This document shows positions 1-4,775 of a stretch of DNA of 6,308 nt, one piece after another. The first letter of the stretch is position 1; every line of letters begins with the position of its first letter. Source of the DNA: Streptomyces sp. NRRL F-5123 (GTDB taxonomy: Bacteria > Actinomycetota > Actinomycetes > Streptomycetales > Streptomycetaceae); the NCBI RefSeq assembly GCF_000721495.1, contig NZ_JOHY01000118.1, positions 1-6,308 of the forward strand, in the 5' to 3' direction. A program made the position numbers and the translations under genes. The notes under the pieces are model-generated. The model saw nothing but the letters and a program-made list of their open reading frames with translations. It searched no databases and was not told where the DNA came from.

Positions 1-1
1 G

Positions 2-34
2 TCGTCGGCAGCGTCAGATGTGTATAAGAGACAG
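2..34 (+). other. Illumina Nextera adapter contamination
   Basis: These 33 bases match the Nextera read-1 adapter: the 14-base primer part, then the 19-base Tn5 mosaic end finishing in ATAAGAGACAG. On the minus strand they encode the peptide LSLIHI, a well-known sign of this contamination. Base 1 is probably the last base of an index. Genomic sequence starts at about 35, so the window begins at an untrimmed contig end and nothing to the left is known. Confidence 0.97.
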
Positions 35-251
35 CCCCAGGCCTGACGTGGCAGGCAACGAAGCGGGGTGACGGTCACCATTCCGGAGGAGCTGTTCGCC
101 TCGATCCGCGAGCGCGTCGGCGAGCGTGAGCTGTCCTCGTACGTCACGGACGCCCTTGCCCACCAGGACCGGATCGACCGCCTCGGCGAACTGTCCGACT
201 GGCTCCAGGAGGAGCACGGCGCAGTGACGGACGAGGAGCCGGCCGAGGCCC

Positions 252-314
252 GTCCGCAAGTCCGGCCTGGACACCGCGATATCGGCGGCGCTGACGCCGT
301 GGCGCAAGCCGACC
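252..314 (+). mobile_element. IS1380-type transposase fragment (~21 codons)
   Basis: In the frame beginning at 252 the translation is VRKSGLDTAISAALTPWRKP plus T. It closely parallels the RLDQAISAAPVPWRKP stretch of the larger IS1380-type pseudogene at 3223-3276 (I-S-A-A then P-W-R-K-P). It corresponds to about residues 33-53 of such a transposase. Sequence on either side does not continue the transposase, so this is a short scrap left by deletion or recombination. It lies in the same orientation as the larger copy. Confidence 0.7.
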
Positions 315-450
315 GTTCCCCTTCGAACGGATGCTCCAGGCCGCCCAGGCGTACGCGGACGCGGCCGGTGACCTTGACCGGCTGGTCTCGGTCGACGGTC
401 ACCGCGGTGGCCTGCCCATCAGCACAACGTCGGGCCCGAAAGGCGCCTTC
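313..450 (+). pseudogene. Helicase-associated (HA) domain-like fragment
   Basis: The frame starting at 313 reads FERMLQAAQAYADAAGDLDR, then LVSVDGHRGGLPIS. This resembles one repeat of the helicase-associated domain found in multiples at the C-end of large Streptomyces helicases, whose pattern is an aromatic-led helix, A-x-A-Y, G-D/H-L, then a strand and D-G-x-x-G. A normal repeat has L-G-x-W where this one has G-G-L-P, so it is degraded. No helicase motor domain is present. The frame stays open to 561 but runs into the promoter region of the next gene, so the real remnant probably ends near 430-450. The identification is by pattern only. Confidence 0.4.
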
Positions 451-456
451 ATGACT

Positions 457-483
457 CAACTCAACTGTGGAACCCATGAGTTG
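457..483. repeat. 7-bp dyad upstream of gene A promoter
   Basis: CAACTCA (457-463) and TGAGTTG (477-483) are perfect inverted repeats separated by 13 bases. The left arm lies inside a short tandem run of ACTCA (two and a half copies, about 454-466). The dyad sits just upstream of the proposed -35 box, where an operator could lie. The sequence shows the symmetry only; no regulator is identifiable. Confidence 0.35.
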
Positions 484-489
484 CTGAGC

Positions 490-518
490 TGTCAACGTGA
501 CTGGGGTGTCGTTACACT
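490..518 (+). promoter_or_regulatory. Putative promoter of gene A
   Basis: TGTCAA (490-495) and TACACT (513-518) are separated by 17 bases and resemble a housekeeping actinobacterial promoter with a weak -35 and a good -10. Transcription would begin near 525, about 43 bases before the ATG of gene A. Dyads lie on both sides, at 457-483 and 522-541. Confidence 0.4.
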
Positions 519-521
519 CAG

Positions 522-541
522 GACGCAAAACCAATTGCGTC
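522..541. promoter_or_regulatory. Dyad at the gene A transcription start
   Basis: GACGCAA (522-528) pairs perfectly with TTGCGTC (535-541) around a 6-base loop. It begins 4 bases after the proposed -10, so as DNA it covers the expected start site as an operator would, and as RNA it would form a 5' leader hairpin ending 18 bases before the GAGG ribosome binding site. Which role applies cannot be told from sequence. Confidence 0.35.
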
Positions 542-567
542 GGCCGCGAAAGCATCTGTGAGGTGCG

Positions 568-1683
568 ATGTCGGATCTCCCGCCCAAGACGACACTCAGC
601 CCGAGCGAACTCTCCGAACTGGTCGACTTCCTGGACGTCTACACCACGGAGATCCTCGGCTCCTTGAGTGCCCATGGAATCGGCTCTCTCGCGAGCGTCT
701 TGACTCCCTCGGCGGTGAAGTGGCCGCATGTGTTTCCGGAGGTTGACAGGCCGACGGCGGAGGGGCTGGTGCCGGAGCTCCGGTCATTGCGGAAGTCTGT
801 TTACCATGCCGGGCACGCCGCGCTCGGTCTCCCGGACGACCTCGTGCGAGCGGCCGAGGTCGGGCGCCAGTTGCTGGAGAAACTGCACGGGATCCCGGTG
901 ACGTTGTCCGGTGAGGAGCGTCGGCGGGCCACGAGTGTCAACCAGCAGGACGGGCCGGGGAGTACCAGCAACAGCGTGTCCGGTGGAACGCAGGGGAATG
1001 TGATCCAAGCGGGCAGCATTGCCGGCGGCGTACACGTTCACGCTGCCGTGGGCGACGACGCCGGCGACATGACGAATCCGATAGTCGTCGGCGTGGAAAT
1101 CCATCCGCGCGCGTGGCACGCGAACCTCATCGTGGACGCCGACCCGCCCCGTCCCATGGCACCGAGCGGCAGCGTGTACGTAGTGACGCTGCAGGCGCGG
1201 ACCACGCGAGCGGTGATCCTGCACCGGGCCCGGTCAGTAATCGTTTCTCGCCGCCAACCGCGACGAGCGTGCTATCAGGCGCACATTCGCGGGCCCCTGG
1301 AGCCGAGGAAGTTCTCCGTGGACCTCGCGTCGGCCCAACCGCAATTGGTTCCCGAGGGAGTGGATTTTCCCCTGACGATCAGCTCTGTCGATCCGGAGCA
1401 ACTCTGGATCGAGCCGGCGGTGGGTGCTGAAGAGGTCGGCTGGCGGCTGGAGATCGACTGGACCTGCCTTGAGCATCACGGAACAGTCGTTGTCGACTCT
1501 GGCGGCGAGCCATTTGAGACGTACCCTCCCGAAGTCTTGTTCACGGAAGCGGGCGAGCGCTCCCGGCTCCGCACGGGCTGCAGCGTCATCCAGCATGAGC
1601 CGGACTGCCCCGCGCTCCGCCTGCCGCGTGACGTCAAGTCCTCCCTCTACGGTCCTGTGGCACAGCATCGGGCACGCGGCTGA
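568..1683 (+). CDS. Gene A: protein with central RHIM-like/BASS3 motif
   Basis: 371 residues from ATG 568, with GAGG at 560-563 as ribosome binding site. Three parts are visible. Residues ~10-120 look helical (S-E-L-S-E-L-V-D-F-L, R-S-L-R-K-S-V-Y-H-A). Residues 133-158 carry the amyloid-type motif, with N135, G139/G140, G143 and the core V145-I-Q-A-G149, then G153-G154 and alternating V-H-V-H. Residues ~168-320 look beta-rich, with S-R-R-Q-P-R-R and W-R-L-E-I-D-W-T-C then G-T-V-V-V-D, a pattern I associate with uncharacterised streptomycete proteins bearing the same motif. There is no signal peptide or membrane segment, so it is probably cytosolic. The last ~50 residues after F-E-T-Y-P look unrelated and may be a tail acquired by rearrangement. 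It is the first of three co-oriented motif genes. Its biochemical function is not recognised; scaffold or signal adaptor is an inference. Confidence 0.8.
   Translation: MSDLPPKTTLSPSELSELVDFLDVYTTEILGSLSAHGIGSLASVLTPSAVKWPHVFPEVDRPTAEGLVPELRSLRKSVYHAGHAALGLPDDLVRAAEVGRQLLEKLHGIPVTLSGEERRRATSVNQQDGPGSTSNSVSGGTQGNVIQAGSIAGGVHVHAAVGDDAGDMTNPIVVGVEIHPRAWHANLIVDADPPRPMAPSGSVYVVTLQARTTRAVILHRARSVIVSRRQPRRACYQAHIRGPLEPRKFSVDLASAQPQLVPEGVDFPLTISSVDPEQLWIEPAVGAEEVGWRLEIDWTCLEHHGTVVVDSGGEPFETYPPEVLFTEAGERSRLRTGCSVIQHEPDCPALRLPRDVKSSLYGPVAQHRARG
964..1041 (+). other. RHIM-like/BASS3 motif of gene A
   Basis: Residues 133-158 of gene A contain N-S-V-S-G-G-T-Q-G-N, then V-I-Q-A-G-S-I, then A-G-G-V-H-V-H. 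The hydrophobic-Q-x-G core flanked by glycines and an upstream asparagine is the signature of RHIM and related fungal PP and bacterial BASS3 amyloid signalling motifs. It lies in a linker between a helical and a beta-rich region, unlike the usual terminal position. Confidence 0.7.
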
Positions 1684-2108
1684 CTTGGCGATCGAATGTC
1701 GGCCGCCCTCGGCTGCGTCGAGGAAGGCGCCGAACTGCTGGAGCGTGCTCGTTGCTGCCTCGTGCCTTACATCCGGGTACCTCGCTGGTCCATTGGGCGG
1801 CCGGTGGTGCTCTCTACTGTCGGCACGATTGTCCTGTTCTGCTGATTTGTGCCCGCTGCGCAGCGGAGGACGAAGAGCCCGAATCCGGAGTAGGCGACGA
1901 GACCTCGGAGACCTATGAAACCTGGGACTGTTCGGAGAGTCGGGAGGTCTGGGAGGAAGGCTATGGATCGTTTTGCCTCTCCAGGCCCGCGTGCAGGCAG
2001 CGACGCGATGCCCTGCCGGATGTACCACGGTGCTGCGAGGCGTTAGCACTGTGGGCGTGGAGACGTAGGGGTACGGTGGCTGTCTCGGCTGCTTCAAAGG
2101 GGGGTTCG
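1684..2108. other. Unassigned gap between genes A and B
   Basis: No gene can be supported in these 425 bases. The frame of gene B is open through here from 1752, but its translation (R/C/W/E-rich, no matching pattern) does not look like a continuation, and gene B has its own start. A 51-codon ORF begins at ATG 1696 (MSAALGCVEEGAELLERAR onward) without a clear ribosome binding site. The minus strand is open across the region and reads protein-like in places. Only a weak promoter candidate is visible ahead of gene B (TACGGT at 2072-2077 with a poor -35). The stretch may be degraded DNA. Confidence 0.5.
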
Positions 2109-2546
2109 ATGGAGGCGGAGTTGGTGGCACTTGCTGCTGCGGGAGCCACGGCATTCGTTCAGCAGATGGCGGCGGACTCTTGGGCACAAGCCCGTGACCG
2201 CTTGGTCTCGTTCTTCTCGCGTCACCGCGGTGGCGAAGAGGACGTGATCGAGGGAGAGCTGGAGACTTCGCGCGAGGAGCTGACGACGGCGTTGGAGACC
2301 GGCGACGAGCAGACTGCTCTGGATGTTGAGTCGGAGTGGCGAACGCGATTGCGTCGCACGTTGCAAGCCGACCCGGCTGCCGCATCTGAACTGCGGGCGC
2401 TCCTCGATGTGTTGGCCCCTGGAGGGAAGGGCCAACAGGTCACGGCTGTTCACAACGCGATCAGTGGTGGCGTTCAGCACGGTCCGGTGATTCAGGCTGG
2501 CAACGTGGGTTCACTTCACTTCGGACCAGCTTCTGGTCGTGGCTGA
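2109..2546 (+). CDS. Gene B: small protein with C-terminal RHIM-like motif
   Basis: 145 residues from ATG 2109. The frame is open further upstream, but this ATG is chosen because AAAGGGGGG (2096-2104) lies 4 bases before it. Residues 1-104 are predicted helical, with a start I associate with a recurrent streptomycete protein type: A-A-A-G-A-T-A-F-V near residues 9-17, W-A-Q-A-R-D-R-L at 25-32, an acidic segment S-R-E-E-L-T-T-A-L at 54-62, and W-R-T-R-L-R-R at 77-83. Residues 114-139 at the C-end carry the motif N116-A-I-S-G-G-V-Q-H-G then V127-I-Q-A-G131 and L-H-F, with one residue more between N and Q than in A and C. It has no membrane segment or catalytic signature. The layout, a helical domain followed by a C-terminal amyloid motif, suits an adaptor or effector recruited by co-assembly; that role is inferred. 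Confidence 0.82.
   Translation: MEAELVALAAAGATAFVQQMAADSWAQARDRLVSFFSRHRGGEEDVIEGELETSREELTTALETGDEQTALDVESEWRTRLRRTLQADPAAASELRALLDVLAPGGKGQQVTAVHNAISGGVQHGPVIQAGNVGSLHFGPASGRG
2448..2525 (+). other. RHIM-like/BASS3 motif of gene B
   Basis: Residues 114-139 of gene B: V-H-N-A-I-S-G-G-V-Q-H-G-P then V-I-Q-A-G-N-V, then G-S-L-H-F. The V-I-Q-A-G core is identical to that of gene A. The motif is at the extreme C-end, six residues before the stop. Confidence 0.7.
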
Positions 2547-2592
2547 GTCTGGCGGCACCTGCAAGAGTCTCGCGAGGTGCCCTGCCCGACCA

Positions 2593-2623
2593 TTGGTGCT
2601 CTTCGGTGGCGTTCGCGTATCTT
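2593..2623 (+). promoter_or_regulatory. Possible leaderless promoter of gene C
   Basis: TTGGTG (2593-2598) and TATCTT (2618-2623) are 19 bases apart. The -10 ends 7 bases before the ATG at 2631, which would place the transcript start at or next to the start codon. No ribosome binding site precedes that ATG, which fits a leaderless mRNA, a form common in actinomycetes. The spacing is longer than ideal. Confidence 0.3.
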
Positions 2624-2630
2624 CCGTCAC

Positions 2631-3017
2631 ATGAGCGAACGGCCGTACGTGCGAAACGAGTTGGGCGGAGACGTTGAGGGGCACGTCGTGCAGGCGGGTT
2701 CCATTCACGGGGACGTGAATTTGAACGTTGCGCCGTCTGCCAGTGCGCAGGACGCCGACCATGCCGCGTTCCTGGCACGGCTCCGTGCGCGCACGGAAAG
2801 CCAATGGGCCACCGAAGATGCGCAGAGGCGGCGGCGTGAGGCTGCAGCGGCTCAGTCGGCGCGGTCCCGGAAGCGGTTCCGCCGCCTGTGCTGGATTGTC
2901 CTTCTCGTTGCGGTCCCATCGGGCGCTCTGTGGGCCAGGAGTGAAGATGCGATCTGGGCCGCTGTCGTTCCCTCCTGCCTCGCCGGATTGGGGTTGCTTA
3001 ACCTCGCGCTTTCATGA
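2631..3017 (+). CDS. Gene C: membrane protein with N-terminal RHIM-like motif
   Basis: 128 residues from ATG 2631. A GTG at 2577 in the same frame would add 18 residues, but the ATG puts the motif at the extreme N-end as in comparable streptomycete proteins. Residues 7-31 carry N9-E-L-G-G-D-V-E-G17 then V19-V-Q-A-G23-S-I-H-G27. Residues ~41-85 form a charged, probably coiled helix (R-R-R-R-E, then S-R-K-R-F-R-R). Two hydrophobic stretches follow, residues ~86-102 (L-C-W-I-V-L-L-V-A-V) and ~107-127 (A-I-W-A-A-V-V then L-A-G-L-G-L-L), joined by R-S-E-D. The basic patch before the first helix predicts both ends inside the cell. It starts 84 bases after gene B. An amyloid-triggered membrane effector, or a membrane anchor for A and B, is the inferred role; no catalytic domain is present. 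Confidence 0.82.
   Translation: MSERPYVRNELGGDVEGHVVQAGSIHGDVNLNVAPSASAQDADHAAFLARLRARTESQWATEDAQRRRREAAAAQSARSRKRFRRLCWIVLLVAVPSGALWARSEDAIWAAVVPSCLAGLGLLNLALS
2649..2723 (+). other. RHIM-like/BASS3 motif of gene C
   Basis: Residues 7-31 of gene C: V-R-N-E-L-G-G-D-V-E-G-H, then V-V-Q-A-G-S-I, then H-G-D-V-N-L. The N-to-Q distance (12) equals that in gene A, and Q-A-G-S-I is shared with A. The N-terminal position is the one usual for motifs that pass on a signal to an effector placed behind them. Confidence 0.7.
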
Positions 3018-3023
3018 AGCGGG

Positions 3024-3042
3024 CTGTCCGGCAGGCGGACAG
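3024..3042 (+). terminator. Hairpin after gene C
   Basis: CTGTCCG (3024-3030) pairs perfectly with CGGACAG (3036-3042) around a 5-base loop, six bases after the gene C stop. No T-run follows, which is common for actinobacterial hairpin terminators. It probably ends the transcript of gene C. Confidence 0.5.
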
Positions 3043-3050
3043 GAAAGCAG

Positions 3051-3118
3051 AAAGTGCCTCTGACCAGCAAGAATGAGGATTGTCGAGGTCCTTGTTCCTG
3101 CGCCGCCGGAGGCACTTC
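3051..3118. repeat. Inverted repeat before the IS1380 transposase
   Basis: Bases 3052-3059 plus the neighbouring C (AAGTGCCTC, ending at 3060) and GAGGCACTT (3110-3118) are perfect 9-bp inverted repeats about 50 bases apart. The right arm overlaps the GGAGG ribosome binding site (3108-3112) of the transposase. Pairing in RNA would hide that site, a plausible way to damp read-through expression from outside the element; this role is inferred. A terminal-repeat role is an alternative. Confidence 0.45.
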
Positions 3119-3122
3119 CCAG

Positions 3123-4496
3123 GTGAAGTACCCTATCGGGTCCTATCCCCGTGTCCGCGTTCAGGATGACGGCCGTCAGGTCGTCTCCCAGGCCGGGTCG
3201 GTCCTGCTCGTCGAAACAGTCCGCAGACCGGCTTGACCAGGCCATATCCGCAGCTCCGGTTCCGTGGCGGAAGCCGCGGGGCCATCCACGATCCCGGCAA
3301 GATCCTCCTGGACGTCGCCGTGGCGGTCGCGTTCGGCGGGGACTGCCTCGCGGACGTCGCGATGCTTCGATGTGAGCCGGACGTCTTCGGCCCGGTCGCC
3401 TCCGATCCGCCCGCCTCCCGTCTGATCGAGTCTCTCGTCGCCTCCGATGAGGAAGCCCTGCAGGCCATCCGGTCCGCACGCTCCGAAGTCCGCAGCCGGG
3501 TCTGGTCGTTGGCGGCCAGAATGTCCCAGACATCGGCGGACAGGTCACGGTCGACCTCGACGGCGTCCTCGTGATCGCGCACTCCGACAAGGAGGACGCC
3601 GCCGCGACCCGGAAGAAGACCTACGGCCATCACCCGCTGACGGCCTTCGTCGACCACGGCCCAGGCGGAACCGGAGAGCCGGTCGCCGCCCTCCTCAGGC
3701 CGGGGAACGCAGGCTCGAACACCGCCGCCGACCACATCACCACCGCGCAACTGGCCCTGGGCCGGCTACCGAAGAAGTGCCGGCGAGGCTGGCGAACACT
3801 GATCCGCACGGACTCCGCCGACGGCACCCACGACTTCGTGTCCTGGCTTGCGAAGCGCGCTCGTTGGCTGTCCTAGTCGGTCGGAATGACGGTCACCGAA
3901 GCGATCCACGAACACGTGCTGCAGGCCCCCGTTTCGGCATGGACCCCGGCCGTCGAGACCGACGGTGAGGCCCGTGACTGGGCCTGGGTCGCCGAGCTCA
4001 CCGGCAAACTGCTGGACGGCTGGCCGAAGGGCATGCGCCTGATCGTCCGAAGGGAACGGCCCACCCCGGCGCCCAGTTGAGGATCACGGACGCGGACGGC
4101 ATGCGGATCACCTGCTTTGCGACCAACACCCCCGACCGGCCGATCGCCGAACTCGAGCTCCGACACCGGCTGCGGGCCGAGGCAGAAGACCGGACGCAGG
4201 CCGCCCGCCCGACCGGCCTGCGCGACTTGCCCCTCCACCACACCGCACAGAACAAGGTCTGGCTGGAGATCGTCCAGATCGCTCTCGATCTGATGGCCTG
4301 GATGCCCATGCTCGCTCTGAGAGGCAAAGCCCGGCTCCGGGAACCTCGCAGACTGGGGTACCGCCTATTCACCGCGGCCGCCCAGCTCGTTACCACCGGC
4401 CGGCGCAGGATCCTCCGTCTCACCCGGCACTGACCCTGGACAGGCGAGATCACAGACGCCCTTGAACGACTTGAGCTCCTGCCCAACTCGGGCTGA
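3123..4496 (+). pseudogene. IS1380-family transposase, multiply frameshifted
   Basis: Joining the frames restores a near full-length (~458 codon) transposase of the IS4-like DDE superfamily, with blocks such as SQAGSVLLVETV, GKILLDV, MLRCEPDVFGPVAS, VTVDLDGVLVIAHS, LIRTDS, WPKGMRLIV and PLHHTAQNKVWLEIVQIAL. Aspartates in D-L-D-G (3553-3564) and R-T-D-S (about 3808-3816) are the likely catalytic ones. Translation starts at GTG 3123 behind GGAGG (3108-3112). Lesions: loss of two bases near 3225-3231; one extra G in the G-run near 3277-3281; one base lost near 3517; TAC to TAG at 3874-3876; one base lost near 4060; TGG to TGA at 4431-4433. The reading then continues (PWTGEITDALERLELLP) to the natural stop at 4494-4496. 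Six scattered lesions mean old decay, not a programmed shift. Confidence 0.92.
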
Positions 4497-4611
4497 CCAG
4501 CAGACTTCCCATCCCGACGACAGCACCACCCCGACCCCTGGGCAGTGGGACCCGGCGCCCACCCGACACGACAGCCGGGCTACCGGCCTAACCACCAACC
4601 GTCCCGGAAAG

Positions 4612-4648
4612 CGTAAGGGTCCGCCGACTCCGTCGGCGGACCCTTACG
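4612..4648. terminator. Perfect 17-bp hairpin, probable bidirectional terminator
   Basis: Arms 4612-4628 (CGTAAGGGTCCGCCGAC) and 4632-4648 (GTCGGCGGACCCTTACG) pair perfectly around TCC. GAAAG-like sequence lies just outside both arms, so the site looks alike from either side. It lies between the plus-strand transposon and the minus-strand immunity/toxin unit, which converge here. The right arm contains the TAA of the 43-codon minus-strand ORF, so on that strand the hairpin begins right at the end of translation. Confidence 0.8.
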
Positions 4649-4775
4649 AAAGATGGAGGCTGAGGGTCACTGTCCAGCCGATCTGATGGCGATGCGGCTC
4701 GTCCCGCACGCTGACCAATATGTGCGCGATCTTGTAATTCAGGCTGTGAGTGATGGGAAAGGGGGCGTCCCTCAT
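4644..4775 (-). CDS. 43-residue ORF overlapping the immunity gene stop
   Basis: Minus strand, ATG at 4775-4773 and TAA at 4646-4644. Its ATG shares an ATGA with the TGA of the upstream immunity gene, the classic layout of translational coupling. The product starts MRDAPFPITHSLNYKIAHIL, continues V-S-V-R-D-E-P-H-R-H-Q-I, and ends G-W-T-V-T-L-S-L-H-L-S. Codons mostly end in G or C, it alternates hydrophobic and polar residues as a beta protein would, and its stop falls inside the terminator hairpin, as expected for the last gene of the unit. I recognise no family. It could be a small partner or second immunity protein, the cut-down end of a larger gene, or a chance reading. It has no membrane segment. 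The overlap and the stop position are the main support. Confidence 0.45.
   Translation of the reverse strand: MRDAPFPITHSLNYKIAHILVSVRDEPHRHQIGWTVTLSLHLS

Larger units (their letters stand above)
68..454 (+). pseudogene. Truncated CopG/ParD-type antitoxin-like gene
   Basis: A GTG start at 68 follows an in-frame stop at 44-46. The first ~60 residues read like a small streptomycete type II antitoxin: a short strand (VTVTIPEELF) then charged helices (IRERVGERELSSYVTDAL, and a W-L-Q-E-E-H segment), the usual ribbon-helix-helix DNA-binding plus toxin-neutralising layout. After about base 250 the frame becomes R/P/S-rich and unlike any antitoxin tail, because it runs through fragments of other genes in other frames before stopping at 452-454. 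No toxin gene (PIN, RelE or similar) follows. I see a front-half relic joined to unrelated DNA. Family naming is from overall pattern, not alignment. The adapter-marked contig edge also hides its upstream context. A short intact antitoxin with an odd tail is possible but less likely. Confidence 0.55.
3051..4611 (+). mobile_element. Decayed IS1380-family insertion sequence (limits approximate)
   Basis: The core is the transposase pseudogene at 3123-4496. On the left, the untranslated part probably starts at a CCT near 3057, since elements of this family commonly begin with CCT. On the right, 4497-4611 holds no gene; it is C-rich and reads as the 3' untranslated end of the element. I could not find a convincing matching terminal repeat or target duplication, so both limits are estimates. 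The element is inactive because its transposase is broken in six places. Confidence 0.55.

Noticed and set aside
14..307. Minus-strand 97-codon frame at the left edge
   Set aside because: It is antisense to the antitoxin-like gene and ends within the sequencing adapter (LSLIHI).
1234..2385. Long minus-strand open frame (383 codons) opposite genes A and B
   Set aside because: It is open through the antisense of two better-supported genes, and its N-terminal part is P/R/S-rich as typical of antisense frames in high-GC DNA. Only a short middle part is protein-like, noted as a finding.
3133..3750. Minus-strand 205-codon frame opposite the transposase
   Set aside because: It is antisense to the IS1380 pseudogene, whose plus-strand blocks are clearly recognisable across the same bases.
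3447..3968. Plus-strand 173-codon R/P-rich frame
   Set aside because: It is an out-of-frame reading of the transposase, with the composition typical of shadows.
3123..4496. Programmed frameshifting of the transposase
   Set aside because: There are four shifts of different sizes plus two nonsense changes; this is decay.
3060..4502. Direct repeat CTGACCAGCA at 3060-3069 and 4493-4502 flanking the transposase, as target-site duplication
   Set aside because: The right copy overlaps the transposase's natural stop codon, so it is part of the element and cannot be a duplicated target.
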